A stretch of DNA of 64,000 bases, taken from contig CAZTJO010000001.1 of NCBI GenBank assembly GCA_964614095.1, positions 62,001-126,000 on the forward strand. The letters run 5' to 3'. Origin of the DNA: CAZWKX01 sp964614095. GTDB taxonomy: Bacteria > Actinomycetota > Acidimicrobiia > Spongiisociales > UBA11373. This document shows positions 42,021 through 51,687 of the stretch, in pieces (the stretch's first letter is position 1; every line of letters begins with the position of its first letter). Below the pieces are notes generated by a model. That model saw only the letters and a list, made by a program, of their open reading frames with translations, searched no databases and had not been told where the DNA came from. Position numbers and translations under genes: made by a program.

Positions 42021-42596
42021 TCAACCTGCCGACCAGGCGACCGGCCCCGGGCGCAGCACCCGGGCGATGGGACCGGTGAGGTCAACAACCGTGGATGGGG
42101 CCCACCCCGACCCGCCTCCGGCCAAGTACACGGCGATCTCGTCACCGAGGGTCGCCCGGGCCCCGGCATCGTCGACCGCCGGCTCGCCACCACTTCGATT
42201 GGCGCTCGTCACGGCCAGCGGCCCGGCGGTGGCAAGCAGCGACAGCGCCACCGCGTGATCGGGAACCCGCACCCCTATGGAGCCCCGCTCGAGATCACCC
42301 AGCCAAGAGGGAAGACCCGGCGCCCGGGGGAGCACCAGCGTAAGCGGGCCCGGCCAGTACCGCTCCGCCGCCTCGTACGCCCGTTCATCGAATCGGGCCA
42401 CGCCGGCTACAGCCTTGGCATCGGCGGCCAGGATGGGGAGCGGACGGTCCTCGGGCCGCCCCTTGAGGCAAAAGAGACCATCGACGGCCTCTGCGGAGAA
42501 GGGATCGGCGGCAATGCCGTAGACCGTCTCGGTGGGAACACCGACGAGGAGTCCGGAGGAGAGGGCGTCGAGGGCAGCTTGCAGTTCAGGGTTCAT
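42021..42596 (-). CDS. tsaC: Threonylcarbamoyl-AMP synthase (Sua5/YrdC family)
   Basis: Makes threonylcarbamoyl-AMP from threonine, bicarbonate and ATP, the first step of t6A37 tRNA modification. 191 residues, YrdC domain only. GVPTETVYGIAADPF, LKGRPEDRPLPIL and TSANRSGGEPA are the family's substrate-site motifs. The ATG follows a GGAGGATC. The gene follows prmC in the conserved actinobacterial prfA-prmC-tsaC order, after a 111-bp gap holding only short GAATGC-type direct repeats. Confidence 0.93.
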   Translation of the reverse strand: MNPELQAALDALSSGLLVGVPTETVYGIAADPFSAEAVDGLFCLKGRPEDRPLPILAADAKAVAGVARFDERAYEAAERYWPGPLTLVLPRAPGLPSWLGDLERGSIGVRVPDHAVALSLLATAGPLAVTSANRSGGEPAVDDAGARATLGDEIAVYLAGGGSGWAPSTVVDLTGPIARVLRPGPVAWSAG

Positions 42597-42707
42597 CGGT
42601 GATCCTCCAAGAATGCAGAATGCACTGGGCAGAATGCGCCTCCGACATGCGGCAGCCTGCTGCATCCCATATTCCGTATCCTCCGCTCGGGGATCTGCCC
42701 ACAACCG

Positions 42708-43493
42708 TCACGCGCTCCTCCGCGCCACCAGAATCCGCTCCTTGCCCGCCAGGTCCTTTTGCACCTCACGCTGATAGGCGCCGAAGAGATCGAGCACGGC
42801 ACCACCCTGCTGCTCTCCAATCTCACACACCAGCCACCCCCCGACCGCAAGCCAGGGGTGCGCCTCTTCGGCAATTCGGGCCAGCATTTCGGTGCCGTCG
42901 GGACCGGCGACGAGAGCCTGCACGGGCTCGTGATCACGGATCTCAAGGGGGAGCCGTTCGAACTCGGCCTCGGACACGTACGGGGGATTGCACACCACCA
43001 GCTCAACGTGTCCTTGCAGATCGCCTGGCAGCGGATCAAACAGATCACCGTGCAAAAACTCGACCTGGAGGCCGCCGGCTGCGGCGTTCTCCCTTGCCAG
43101 CGCCAATGCCTCTTCGCTGGCGTCCGTGCCGTACACCGAGGCGGATGGGAAGGTGTGCTTGAGCGCCAGCGCCAGCACCCCCGAGCCGCTCCCGAGGTCG
43201 ACAATCGGCGTTCCGACTCCCGCCTGCTGCAGGACGGATACTGCCGTCTCCCAGACCTGTTCGGTCTCGGGACGGGGGATGAGCGCCCTCGCATCTACGT
43301 GTATCTCGATCGGGCCAAACGCGACTGTCCCTTCGAGATACTGGAGTGGCTCTCCGGCCAGCCTCCGCGCCACCATCTCCCCCAGGCGTCGCTGCTCCTC
43401 TTCGCCCAGCCGTCGATCTAGGGCCAGCCGGGCCCGAGGCCGGCCGGTCACCGCCTGCATCAGACGCTCCATCTCGTGGCGAGGAATCGGCAC
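42708..43493 (-). CDS. prmC: Release factor glutamine methyltransferase
   Basis: Methylates the Gln of the GGQ motif of release factors using S-adenosylmethionine. 261 residues with the N-terminal helical domain, SAM loop VDLGSGSGVLALAL, and the catalytic NPPY in VVCNPPYVSE. Its target RF1 is encoded by prfA at 45495, but a plus-strand peptidase gene now separates the two, which usually adjoin in actinobacteria. The start looks like GTG; no strong ribosome-binding site is seen. Confidence 0.94.
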   Translation of the reverse strand: MPIPRHEMERLMQAVTGRPRARLALDRRLGEEEQRRLGEMVARRLAGEPLQYLEGTVAFGPIEIHVDARALIPRPETEQVWETAVSVLQQAGVGTPIVDLGSGSGVLALALKHTFPSASVYGTDASEEALALARENAAAGGLQVEFLHGDLFDPLPGDLQGHVELVVCNPPYVSEAEFERLPLEIRDHEPVQALVAGPDGTEMLARIAEEAHPWLAVGGWLVCEIGEQQGGAVLDLFGAYQREVQKDLAGKERILVARRSA

Positions 43494-43559
43494 CCGATCA
43501 TGTTCGCAGAGACCGGAGAGAATGAATCGCTAGCGTGGGCAACCAAGACGGGAGGACCC

Positions 43560-45491
43560 ATGGTGAACACCGCACCCTTCGGCTCGTGGGAGTCGCCGAT
43601 CACCACAGATCTGGTCGCCAGCAGCGGCGTCCGGTTCGATGACAGCATCGAGGTCGAAGCCGACGATGTGTATTGGGTGGAAAGCCGTCCCCAAGAGGAG
43701 GGCCGCAGCGTCGTCGTTCGCCTCCGTTCCGGCGAAACCACACCCGAGGACGTGACTCCGCCCGGGTTCGACGCTCGCAGCCGGGTGCACGAGTACGGCG
43801 GCGGGGCTTACGCCGTCGACAACGGCGAGACCTTCTTCATCAACTTCGCCGACCAGCGCATCTACCGCCAGCGCCCCGGAGAGGAACCGCGGCCAATCAC
43901 ACCAGAACCCGCAATCGCCGCCGGCGACCGCTACGCCGACTTGTGTTTTGGCAACGGTGTCGTCGTCTGCGTGCGGGAGCGCCACAGGGCCGATGCAGAA
44001 CCCTCAAACGAGCTCGTGCTCCTGCCGCGTGATGGCTCGGCCGCGCCTGAGGTCATCACCTCCGGCCACGACTTTTTTGCATCACCGACTCTCTCCCCCG
44101 ACGGCCGCACCCTCGCCTGGCTCACCTGGGATCACCCCAACATGCCCTGGAACGGCACCCACCTGTGGATCGCCGCAATGAGGGCCGACGGCAGTATCGC
44201 CGAGCCCAAACTCGTCGCCGGCGGCGCAGAAGAGTCCGTGTTCCAGCCGGAATGGTCGCCCGACGGGAAGCTGTACTTCGCTTCGGACCGCACCGGATGG
44301 TGGAACCTCTACCGCTACGGCGAAGGGCCGACGGTGCCGGTTGCGCCCACCGAGGCCGACGCCGGGCTGCCTCAGTGGACGTTCCGCCGACGCTGCTTCG
44401 CCTTCACCGGTGACGGATCGCTCGCCGTCGCCTACCGCTCGGCGGCGGGAGCCCGCCTGGCCATACACCATCCCGACGGCACCAGCGCCGATTTGCCATC
44501 CCCGGGTTCATCACTGGCGCACACATTCGCCGCGGCTGGTGAGAACGTGTACGTCATCGCCGGGGCACCCGACCAAATACCTGCCCTGACCCGAATTCAC
44601 GCCGGCAGCGGCAAGATCGAGGTGCTCCACACCCCGGCGCACGCCGAGATCGACTCTGCCTTCTTTTCAACTCCCGAGCACATCGTCTTCAGCACTCCCG
44701 ACGCCAGCGCCCATGCCTACTACTACCCACCAACAAACCCGGGATACACCGGCCCCAAAGACGAACTCCCTCCTCTTGTCGTGTTCAATCATGGAGGGCC
44801 CACCTCGGCAACGACCCTCGCCCTGTCCCTCTACATGCAGTTCTGGACGAGCCGCGGCCTCGGTGTTGTCGATGTCGACTATGGAGGGTCAACCGGCTAC
44901 GGGCGCTCTTACTGGGAACGGCTCCATCTCCGCTGGGGCATCGTCGATATCCGCGACTGCGAGCTGGCGGCCCGACACCTGGTCGACACCGGCCGGGCCG
45001 ATCCCAAGCGTCTCGCTATTCGGGGAGGCAGCGCCGGCGGTTACACCACACTCGGTGCATTGGCGTTCACCGACACCTTTGCTGCCGGAGCCAGCTACTT
45101 CGGTGTCGCCGATCCGGCGCTGCTGGCCCGCGATACTCACAAGTTCGAGTCGCGCTACCTGGACTGGCTCATCGGCCCCTACCCGGAACAGGAGGATCTC
45201 TACCGGGATCGCTCCCCCCTGCATCACGCCGACGGAATTAGCTGCCCGGTCATTCTCCTCCAGGGGCTGGACGACCGTGTCGTGCCGCCGGAGCAAGCAG
45301 AGATCATGGCAGACACGCTGCGCGGCAACGGCGTTCCGGTGGCTTACATCACCTTTGAGGGAGAGGGCCACGGCTTCCGCAAGGCAGAGAACTGGATTCG
45401 AGCCCTGGAGGCCGAGTTCTCTTTCTACGCCCAGGTGTTTGGATTCGAGCCAGCCGGCGACATCGAGCCGGTGGAGGTGGAAGGGCTCTAA
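43560..45491 (+). CDS. S9 family prolyl oligopeptidase-type peptidase
   Basis: A 643-residue serine peptidase with an N-terminal beta-propeller (residues about 40-380) and a C-terminal alpha/beta hydrolase. The nucleophile Ser is in IRGGSAGGYTT, the Asp in GLDDRVVP, and the His in EGHGF. It resembles cytosolic acylaminoacyl/dipeptidyl peptidases; there is no signal peptide. GGGAGG precedes the chosen ATG; a start at 43476 would extend it antisense into prmC. It is the only plus-strand gene inside the argS-to-atp block and converges on prfA with a 3-bp gap. Confidence 0.9.
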   Translation: MVNTAPFGSWESPITTDLVASSGVRFDDSIEVEADDVYWVESRPQEEGRSVVVRLRSGETTPEDVTPPGFDARSRVHEYGGGAYAVDNGETFFINFADQRIYRQRPGEEPRPITPEPAIAAGDRYADLCFGNGVVVCVRERHRADAEPSNELVLLPRDGSAAPEVITSGHDFFASPTLSPDGRTLAWLTWDHPNMPWNGTHLWIAAMRADGSIAEPKLVAGGAEESVFQPEWSPDGKLYFASDRTGWWNLYRYGEGPTVPVAPTEADAGLPQWTFRRRCFAFTGDGSLAVAYRSAAGARLAIHHPDGTSADLPSPGSSLAHTFAAAGENVYVIAGAPDQIPALTRIHAGSGKIEVLHTPAHAEIDSAFFSTPEHIVFSTPDASAHAYYYPPTNPGYTGPKDELPPLVVFNHGGPTSATTLALSLYMQFWTSRGLGVVDVDYGGSTGYGRSYWERLHLRWGIVDIRDCELAARHLVDTGRADPKRLAIRGGSAGGYTTLGALAFTDTFAAGASYFGVADPALLARDTHKFESRYLDWLIGPYPEQEDLYRDRSPLHHADGISCPVILLQGLDDRVVPPEQAEIMADTLRGNGVPVAYITFEGEGHGFRKAENWIRALEAEFSFYAQVFGFEPAGDIEPVEVEGL

Positions 45492-45494
45492 CGC

Positions 45495-46568
45495 TCAACC
45501 GCTGAGACGGCGGGCCTCATCGTCGACGGTCAGCGCATCGACCAGATTGTCCAGGTCCCCGTCGAGGATCTCGGGCAACCGCTTGATGGTGAGGCCGATG
45601 CGGTGATCGGTGACCCGATTCTCCTTGAAGTTGTAGGTACGGATCTTCTCGGCGCGCTCGCCGCTCCCCACCTGGGAACGGCGGTTCTCCGCCACCTCGG
45701 CCATCTGGCGCTCCAGCTCCAGTTGGTACAGACGAGCCCTCAGCACCCGCATTGCCTTCAGCTTGTTCTGCAGCTGGCTCTTCTCGTCCTGGCAGGTGAC
45801 CACCAGCCCGGTGGGGCGGTGAGTGATACGGACCGCCGAGTCGGTGGTATTGACCGATTGCCCGCCGGGGCCGGTGGAGCGGAAGACATCCACATCGATG
45901 TCGTGGTCGTTGATCTCGATCTCCACATCCTTGGCTTCGGGAAGCACGGCCACGGTGGCGATCGACGTGTGCACCCGCCCCTGGGACTCCGTCTTGGGCA
46001 CCCGCTGTACCCGATGCGACCCCGCCTCAAACTTGAGACGCGAGTACGCCCCCTTGCCCTTCACGGCAAAAGTGACCTCCTTGAATCCACCCACCTCCGA
46101 AATGGACGAAGAGATGGACTCGATCTCCCAGCTGCGGCGTTCGGCATACCGTTCATACATGCGGAACAGGTCGCCAGCCCATATGGCGGCCTCGTCGCCG
46201 CCCGCAGCCGCCCGAACCTCAACGATCACGTCCTTGTCGTCGTTGGGATCCCGGGGAACCAGCATCAGACGAAGCCGGTGCTCAAGCTCCTTCGCATCGG
46301 CGGCCCGCTCGGCGGCAAGTGCCTCCAACTCCTCTCTGACTGCCGGGTCGCTCTCCTCGGAGGCGAGCTCGGCTGCGTCCTCAGATTCCTTCTCCGCCTC
46401 CCGGCAGGCGGCAAAAGCAGCCACTACCGGCCTCATCTCGGCGTGGTGCCTGGCAATCTCGGTGTACCTCGCCTGGTCTTCGAGTGCGGCGGGGTCCGCC
46501 AGCTGCTCCTCGGCCTCGGCCAGCGCCAATTCGACCTCCTCGAGCCGAGCCAGCATCTGCGCATCCAT
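45495..46568 (-). CDS. prfA: Peptide chain release factor 1
   Basis: Terminates translation at UAA and UAG. 357 residues: helical domain 1, the codon-recognition tripeptide region RVPKTESQGRVHTS (PxT as PKT), and the GGQ loop in STGPGGQSVNTTDSAVRITH. The presence of an ordinary RF1 means UAG should be a stop here, which matters for the sodN TAG at 18946. Several genes in the window end in TAG. It shares one base with the preceding DUF1385 gene. Confidence 0.96.
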   Translation of the reverse strand: MDAQMLARLEEVELALAEAEEQLADPAALEDQARYTEIARHHAEMRPVVAAFAACREAEKESEDAAELASEESDPAVREELEALAAERAADAKELEHRLRLMLVPRDPNDDKDVIVEVRAAAGGDEAAIWAGDLFRMYERYAERRSWEIESISSSISEVGGFKEVTFAVKGKGAYSRLKFEAGSHRVQRVPKTESQGRVHTSIATVAVLPEAKDVEIEINDHDIDVDVFRSTGPGGQSVNTTDSAVRITHRPTGLVVTCQDEKSQLQNKLKAMRVLRARLYQLELERQMAEVAENRRSQVGSGERAEKIRTYNFKENRVTDHRIGLTIKRLPEILDGDLDNLVDALTVDDEARRLSG

Positions 46569-47497
46569 CAGTGGTACTCCGCCTCGAGAGCAGCAGCCGC
46601 CACCGGGCCCCGCTGGGCCACATCCTTGCGCTCCTCCTCATTGAGGGCGGCGAGCAGAGCGGTCACGGCGACCTCTATCTGATCGTCCGAAGGCGAGCGG
46701 GTGGTCAACCGTTGCAGCCACATCCCGGGACGTGACGCCAAATGCATCCAGCGCCTATCGGCTGCCGCTTTCAGCACCTCATAGGCCAGCCCGGCGATGA
46801 TCGGGATCCCGAGAATCCGGCTGGTGATGAGCCAGGGCCACGCCGGCCGGCCGAGCATGGTGAACAGAATCAGAGCGATGAGCACGACGAGGAGCAGAAA
46901 GTTGGTGCCACAGCGCGGGTGCCTCGGGCTGTAGACCTCGATGGCATCAACGGTTAGCGGATCGCCGGCCTCGTAGGCGTGGATCGTCTGATGCTCGGCA
47001 CCGTGGAACTCGAACACCCTGCGGATCTCGGCGGAGCGGCCGATGGCCCAGATGTATCCGACAAAGATGGCAATGCGGACGAGGCCGTCGACAACGTTGA
47101 AGAGGATCGAGGATTCGCCGAGGAGCTTCTCGGCGCCCTTGGCGACGAGAAGCGGCAGGACCATGAAGATGGCGACGAGAAGCACAAGCGCCATTACGAG
47201 AGAAAACGCCATCTGCCGACGTGTGATCTCCTCGCCATCCTCCATACCTGCCTTGCCAGCCGACCACGACAGGGCGCGAAGACCAAGATTCAGCGACTCG
47301 GCGAGAACGAGCACGCCGCGCACAAACGGCACCTTGGCCCAACGGGAACGAGCCGAAAGACGGGGCAGCTCATGCGAGACCGCCTCGATTACGCCGTCGG
47401 GTCGCCGCACCGCCACCGACCACCTACTGGGGGCGCGCATCATCACACCCTCAATTACGGCTTGCCCGCCGACGGTCGCGCCCGGGGGGCGGCTCAC
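46568..47497 (-). CDS. DUF1385 membrane protein (YqhQ-like)
   Basis: A 309-residue protein of the DUF1385/YqhQ family, starting TVGGQAVIEGVMMRAP and containing EFHGAEHQTIHAYE and SPRHPRCGTNFLLLV. About four membrane helices lie between residues 100 and 240. Function is unknown; the conserved His/Glu cluster in HGAEHQTIHAYE looks like a metal or active site. The GTG follows the rpmE stop directly, and the gene commonly stands between rpmE and prfA in Gram-positive bacteria. Confidence 0.88.
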   Translation of the reverse strand: MSRPPGATVGGQAVIEGVMMRAPSRWSVAVRRPDGVIEAVSHELPRLSARSRWAKVPFVRGVLVLAESLNLGLRALSWSAGKAGMEDGEEITRRQMAFSLVMALVLLVAIFMVLPLLVAKGAEKLLGESSILFNVVDGLVRIAIFVGYIWAIGRSAEIRRVFEFHGAEHQTIHAYEAGDPLTVDAIEVYSPRHPRCGTNFLLLVVLIALILFTMLGRPAWPWLITSRILGIPIIAGLAYEVLKAAADRRWMHLASRPGMWLQRLTTRSPSDDQIEVAVTALLAALNEEERKDVAQRGPVAAAALEAEYH

Positions 47498-47800
47498 CTA
47501 TGCCTCCGTGTTGGAGTCGGCCTCGGCTGCTCCTTCGTCGCCCTCGCGAGTGAACGACGTCCGCCCGTAGCGGCGGCGGAATCGCTCCACCCGACCTCCG
47601 GAGTCGACGAGGATCTGCTTCCCGGTGTAGAACGGATGACTGGCACTCGATATCTCGACACGCGCCATCGGGTAGGTGTTGCCGTCCTCCCAGTCGATGG
47701 TCTCGTCGGTCTCGATGGTGGATCGGGTCAGGAACTTGAAGTCCGACGCCGTATCGACAAACACGACTTCCCGGTACTCAGGATGGATGCCCTTTTTCAC
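47498..47800 (-). CDS. rpmE: 50S ribosomal protein bL31, zinc-free form with tail
   Basis: A 100-residue bL31 beginning at GTG as MKKGIHPEYREVVFVDT, with an AGGAGA upstream. The zinc-binding CxxC of C+ bL31 is absent, so this is the C-minus form, often favoured when zinc is scarce. The core ends near FRRRYGRT, and about 20 acidic residues follow (GDEGAAEADSNTEA), longer than usual. It lies between rho and DUF1385. Confidence 0.93.
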   Translation of the reverse strand: MKKGIHPEYREVVFVDTASDFKFLTRSTIETDETIDWEDGNTYPMARVEISSASHPFYTGKQILVDSGGRVERFRRRYGRTSFTREGDEGAAEADSNTEA

Positions 47801-47825
47801 ACAATCTCCTCTGCGGCCCGTGATC

Positions 47826-49349
47826 CTACGTCGTTCCGGTACCCGACTTGGCCACGTCGGCGAGGAACTCTGAATTCGACTTGGTCTTCCTGAGCCGGTC
47901 AATGAGGAGTTCGAGACCCGCCGCCGGTTCTGCAAGCGCCAGAAGCACCCGGCGGAGCTTCCACACCTGCACCAGCTCGTTGGGCTCAAAGAGCAGTTCT
48001 TCCTTGCGGGTCCCCGACGCCTCGATGTCGATGGCCGGATAGACACGCTTGTCGGCAAGCTTGCGGTCGAGCCGCAACTCCATGTTCCCGGTGCCCTTGA
48101 ACTCCTCGAAGATAACCTCATCCATACGCGAGCCGGTCTCGACGAGGGCTGTGCCCAAAATGGTGCAGCTGCCCCCTTCTTCGATGTTGCGCGCCGCGCC
48201 GAAAAAACGCTTCGGCGGGTACAGGGCGGTGGAGTCCACACCGCCGGACAGGATGCGGCCGCTGGCCGGGGTGGCCAGGTTATAGGCACGGGCCAGACGA
48301 GTGATCGAGTCGAGCAAGATCACAACATCGGTTCCCATCTCGACGAGGCGCTTGGCCCGCTCCAGGGCAAGCTCGGCAACCTGAGTGTGCTCCTCTGCAG
48401 GACGATCAAACGTTGAGTAGACCACCTCACCTTTCACCGAGCGCTGCATGTCGGTGACCTCTTCGGGGCGCTCGTCGACGAGCACCACGATGAGCTTGCA
48501 CTCCGGATTGTTGTTGGAGATGGAGTTGGCAATCTCCTTGAGCACCGTGGTCTTGCCCGCCTTGGGCGGCGACACGATAAGGCCACGCTGGCCCTTGCCG
48601 ATGGGCGCAATCAGATCAACGATACGAGCCAAAACGTGATTGGGCTGCCCGTCAACCTCGAGGTGGAGCCGCTCATCGGGGAAAAGCGGGGTGAGATCAC
48701 CAAACTTGGGGCGCTTGCGCATCTCCTCCGCATCCGCGTTGTTCACACTCAGGATGCGGGTGAGGGCGGGGAACTTCTCCTGGGACCGCGGTGGACGGAT
48801 GGGGCCGCTGACCACGTCGCCCTTGCGCAGCCCGAACTTGCGGATCTGGCTGGCCGAGACGTACACGTCCTTCTCCCCGGGGAGATAGCCGGTGACCCTG
48901 AGGAATCCATACGATTCGGGAAGGATGTCGAGGATGCCCTCACGCACCTCGAGTTCCGACTCGTCGTACTCGCGCGGCCCGCCACCGCCGCTGCGGCGAC
49001 GGCGCTTCCTCGCCTGGGCGTCGCCGCCGTAATCCCGGGCCTGCTGCTGAGACCTGGGCGGGGCCTTTGTGGTCCGAGTTTCGGCCTCCGCCTTCTCGGG
49101 ATCACCCGAGTCGGCGTCGGCGGTATCGGCTTTGACCTTCCCGGCCTCGCCGTCGCCTGAGCGCACCTCTTCGATGGCGGGCAGCTCGACCTGTTCCGGC
49201 TCGGCGCTCGCATCAAACCCGTCGGCGTCGAGAATGGCTGCGATGAGTTTCGACTTCTGCAACTTCCCGTGGTCCGCCACGTCGAGCCCGGCGGCAATGG
49301 CGCGCAGCTCGTCGAGGTTCTTCTCCTGGAGCTTGGATCTGCTCGTCAT
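47826..49349 (-). CDS. rho: Transcription termination factor Rho
   Basis: Hexameric RNA helicase, 507 residues. An N-terminal SAP-like helix (KNLDELRAIAAGL) is followed by an acidic then Arg/Gly-rich insertion (about 50-125, including RKRRRRSGGGG), typical of high-GC Gram-positive Rho. The RNA-binding domain (GILDILPESYGFLR) and Walker A (PPKAGKTT) are intact. It forms a run with rpmE and prfA. Confidence 0.96.
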   Translation of the reverse strand: MTSRSKLQEKNLDELRAIAAGLDVADHGKLQKSKLIAAILDADGFDASAEPEQVELPAIEEVRSGDGEAGKVKADTADADSGDPEKAEAETRTTKAPPRSQQQARDYGGDAQARKRRRRSGGGGPREYDESELEVREGILDILPESYGFLRVTGYLPGEKDVYVSASQIRKFGLRKGDVVSGPIRPPRSQEKFPALTRILSVNNADAEEMRKRPKFGDLTPLFPDERLHLEVDGQPNHVLARIVDLIAPIGKGQRGLIVSPPKAGKTTVLKEIANSISNNNPECKLIVVLVDERPEEVTDMQRSVKGEVVYSTFDRPAEEHTQVAELALERAKRLVEMGTDVVILLDSITRLARAYNLATPASGRILSGGVDSTALYPPKRFFGAARNIEEGGSCTILGTALVETGSRMDEVIFEEFKGTGNMELRLDRKLADKRVYPAIDIEASGTRKEELLFEPNELVQVWKLRRVLLALAEPAAGLELLIDRLRKTKSNSEFLADVAKSGTGTT

Positions 49350-49366
49350 ATGGTCCTTTCGGTGGC

Positions 49367-50023
49367 CTACTTCTGCAGCGTTTGCTGGTAGACCTCCCAG
49401 TCCTGATTGAACCGCTCGACCCCAATATCGGTGAGCGGGTGATTGAACAACTTCTCCATGACGGCGAACGGCATGGTGGAGACATCGGCGCCGATCTTCG
49501 CCGCATCGACAACGTGCTGGGGATGTCTGAGGCTCGCCGCCAGCACCTCGGTGGCGTATCCCTGAACGGCGTAGATGTCGACGATCTCGCTCAGCAATGC
49601 GAGCCCGTCGCCGCCGACGTCATCAATCCTTCCCAGGAATGGAGACACGAAGGTGGCGCCGATGTTGGCGGCAAGCAGCGCCTGGGCCGGTGAGAAGACG
49701 AGGGTCACGTTGATGGGAATGCCCATCTCGGTCAGCTTGGCTCCGGCGGCGACTCCCTCCCGGGTGAGAGGCACCTTGATGACCACGTTGTCGGCGATCT
49801 TCACGAGTTCCTGTGCCTGGGCCACCATCTCATCGCGGCCCTCGGCCACGACCTCGGCCGACACCGGTCCGGGAGTGATGTCGGCTATCGCTCTGACGAG
49901 GTCGTTGAAGGCAAGGCCCTCTTTGGCGGCGAGCGAGGGATTGGTGGTAATCCCGTCCAGCACGCCCCAGTCGTGAGCGGTCTGGATGTCGGCCAAGTGG
50001 GCCGTGTCGAGGAACAGTCTCAT
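49367..50023 (-). CDS. Transaldolase, small TalC/fructose-6-phosphate aldolase type
   Basis: A 218-residue class I aldolase. It starts MRLFLDTAHLADIQTA; the Schiff-base Lys lies in VVIKVPLT; ITTNPSL and GYATEVLAASLR are typical of the short TalC/MipB subfamily. It serves the non-oxidative pentose phosphate pathway; fructose-6-phosphate aldolase activity is the alternative. The ATG has GGAGGCACT just before it. A promoter-like TTGGCT-17-TACAAT lies about 105 bp upstream. Confidence 0.9.
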   Translation of the reverse strand: MRLFLDTAHLADIQTAHDWGVLDGITTNPSLAAKEGLAFNDLVRAIADITPGPVSAEVVAEGRDEMVAQAQELVKIADNVVIKVPLTREGVAAGAKLTEMGIPINVTLVFSPAQALLAANIGATFVSPFLGRIDDVGGDGLALLSEIVDIYAVQGYATEVLAASLRHPQHVVDAAKIGADVSTMPFAVMEKLFNHPLTDIGVERFNQDWEVYQQTLQK

Positions 50024-50126
50024 AGTGCCTCCATGAACCGGGAGCTGCTGTACCCGTCGAGCCGGCGCATGCACGCGACGGAGGCCGGCGCTTGTCGGGA
50101 AACGTGGGGTCGAAGACCCGGCGGTG

Positions 50127-50155
50127 ATTGTAGAACGTTCGGCGACGAGAGCCAA
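50127..50155 (-). promoter_or_regulatory. Candidate sigma-70-type promoter upstream of the transaldolase gene
   Basis: On the minus strand TTGGCT (50150-50155) and TACAAT (50127-50132) are separated by 17 nt. This would start transcription about 95 nt before the transaldolase ATG and could also drive rho and rpmE. The 185-bp gap between the GT-C gene and the transaldolase holds no gene I can support. Confidence 0.5.
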
Positions 50156-50208
50156 GGCGCGTCGCCAAATTCCGATACCCGGCCGGAGTTGCGGCGCGGC
50201 CGCTGCCC

Positions 50209-51660
50209 CTATCCGGAGCCTATCGGCTCGTATACGAGATAGACCTCGGCGTCTCTCCAGCCCTGCTTGAGCACAAAGAGCAGGTCTTCGGCCTCGGCGA
50301 TGTAGGCCTCGCGCAGATCGCCTTCCGGCTGCCGGCGGTCGGCTTCGACAAGAAGCATGTACACGACGTCGTCCCCAGGTTCGGGCAGAACCAGGTCGCT
50401 GGTGTTGAACCCCCGGGTACTGCAGCCCGAATACCAGCTCACCTGTGCCACCCGATTGGTCATCACCAGGCAATCCCGGCCCCCGGCATCCTCTGATATC
50501 TGCAGGGCAGCGCGGCGCATCACCGAAAGCGCCTTGTTGTCGTCGCGGTTGCGTTCACGCCCGAAATCGGTGCCCCCGGCCACCAGCACAAGAACAAGCG
50601 CCACCGCCACTGCAGGGCGGCCCAGCGGCGGTAAGGCTTCGGCGGCAAGAGCCAAACCCGGGGCCGCGGCAACCCACAACCAGGGCAGTACCGGCGACAG
50701 ATAGCGAACCTCACCGTGCAGCACGGTGGCGATGACGAGAAACATGACGAGCCCGATGCCGGCCGAGGTGAAAAAGGCGCCGGCATCAATGTCCCCGCGC
50801 CGCGCCCAGAGAATGGCGACAACGATTCCGATGACGGCGATGACGATCGCCGCCGATCCAATGAGGTCCCTGCTCTCGCCCAGATAATCGGCGAAGCCCT
50901 GAAACCAGGATCGGATCCGAGACACCCTTGCCGAGAATGGCGATACATCGGAGCCGGTGAGCCAAGGCAAAAACAGAACCGCAGCCACCCCGGAGAAGCT
51001 CAGCACGCCGGCAATGCCAACGGGCAGCAAGCTGCGGAGAATGGTTCGGCGGCGCCATATGGCGATGCCGACAAAACCCACAAACATCGGCAGGATCGCT
51101 CCGAAGCGTAGGAAGGTGGCCGAAATCACCAGCACCGGCACCGTCAGCACCCACCACGACGCCCGCCGCCCGTGGGTGGCGAACACAAACACGGCGAGAG
51201 CGGTGAAGCCAACCGCGGCACCGGGCACATCGGGCCAGAACTGAGTCGTCGCGCCCAGCAGAGCCGGAGTCAGGGCCAGACCACCGGCGGCGATGACGCC
51301 GGCCCGCCGGCCGAAGAGGCGCCGGGCCAGAGCCCAGGTTGAGAGCACGAGCAGGAGGCCGAACCCGACGACCACCATTCGCAGGTACGGCACCGTGGGG
51401 CCGTTGATCCAGAACAGATGGGCCACCCAGGGCAGGCCGGGAGCCCGGTAGCTCTGCCAGTAGTTGCCCGCGGGAACGCCTTCGTGGAAGGCTTGGGCGC
51501 GGAGCGCATACACCGACTCGTCCCAGCCCAGGGGAGCACCGAAACGCACGATGAGCGTGGCGACCAGAAGGAACGCCACCAGGACGAGGCCCAAGCCCCA
51601 CCACTCCCAGCGCTCAAGGCGTCCACCGATGGAGAACCTGTGATCATCGGCCGTGGTCAT
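50209..51660 (-). CDS. GT-C fold membrane glycosyltransferase (PMT/ArnT-like)
   Basis: A 483-residue protein with about ten membrane helices and the GT-C signature Asp-Glu in GWDESVYALRAQ (first outer loop), then YWQSYRAPGLPW. The C-terminal 130 residues form a soluble domain with Cys in DCLVMTN and YSGCSTRG. It probably moves a sugar from a polyprenyl-phosphate donor to a protein or lipid outside the membrane. TAACAT (51669-51674, minus strand) is 8 nt before the ATG, so I prefer it over a TTG at 51678. Confidence 0.78.
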   Translation of the reverse strand: MTTADDHRFSIGGRLERWEWWGLGLVLVAFLLVATLIVRFGAPLGWDESVYALRAQAFHEGVPAGNYWQSYRAPGLPWVAHLFWINGPTVPYLRMVVVGFGLLLVLSTWALARRLFGRRAGVIAAGGLALTPALLGATTQFWPDVPGAAVGFTALAVFVFATHGRRASWWVLTVPVLVISATFLRFGAILPMFVGFVGIAIWRRRTILRSLLPVGIAGVLSFSGVAAVLFLPWLTGSDVSPFSARVSRIRSWFQGFADYLGESRDLIGSAAIVIAVIGIVVAILWARRGDIDAGAFFTSAGIGLVMFLVIATVLHGEVRYLSPVLPWLWVAAAPGLALAAEALPPLGRPAVAVALVLVLVAGGTDFGRERNRDDNKALSVMRRAALQISEDAGGRDCLVMTNRVAQVSWYSGCSTRGFNTSDLVLPEPGDDVVYMLLVEADRRQPEGDLREAYIAEAEDLLFVLKQGWRDAEVYLVYEPIGSG

Positions 51661-51687
51661 GCCGGGCGATGTTATCAATCGGCGCCT

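Noticed and set aside
42597..42707. Short GAATGC/CAGAATGC direct repeats between tsaC and prmC as a CRISPR or minisatellite
   Set aside because: Only three imperfect 8-mers with no regular spacing; too few for a repeat array.
45495..46568. PKT tripeptide of RF1 as evidence of altered stop-codon reading
   Set aside because: The middle residue of the PxT motif varies naturally among bacterial RF1 proteins, and many genes here end in TAG.
49973..50242. Plus-strand ORF opposite the transaldolase start region
   Set aside because: Arg/Gly/Pro-rich shadow with no domain; it crosses the transaldolase start, a candidate promoter and the end of the GT-C gene.
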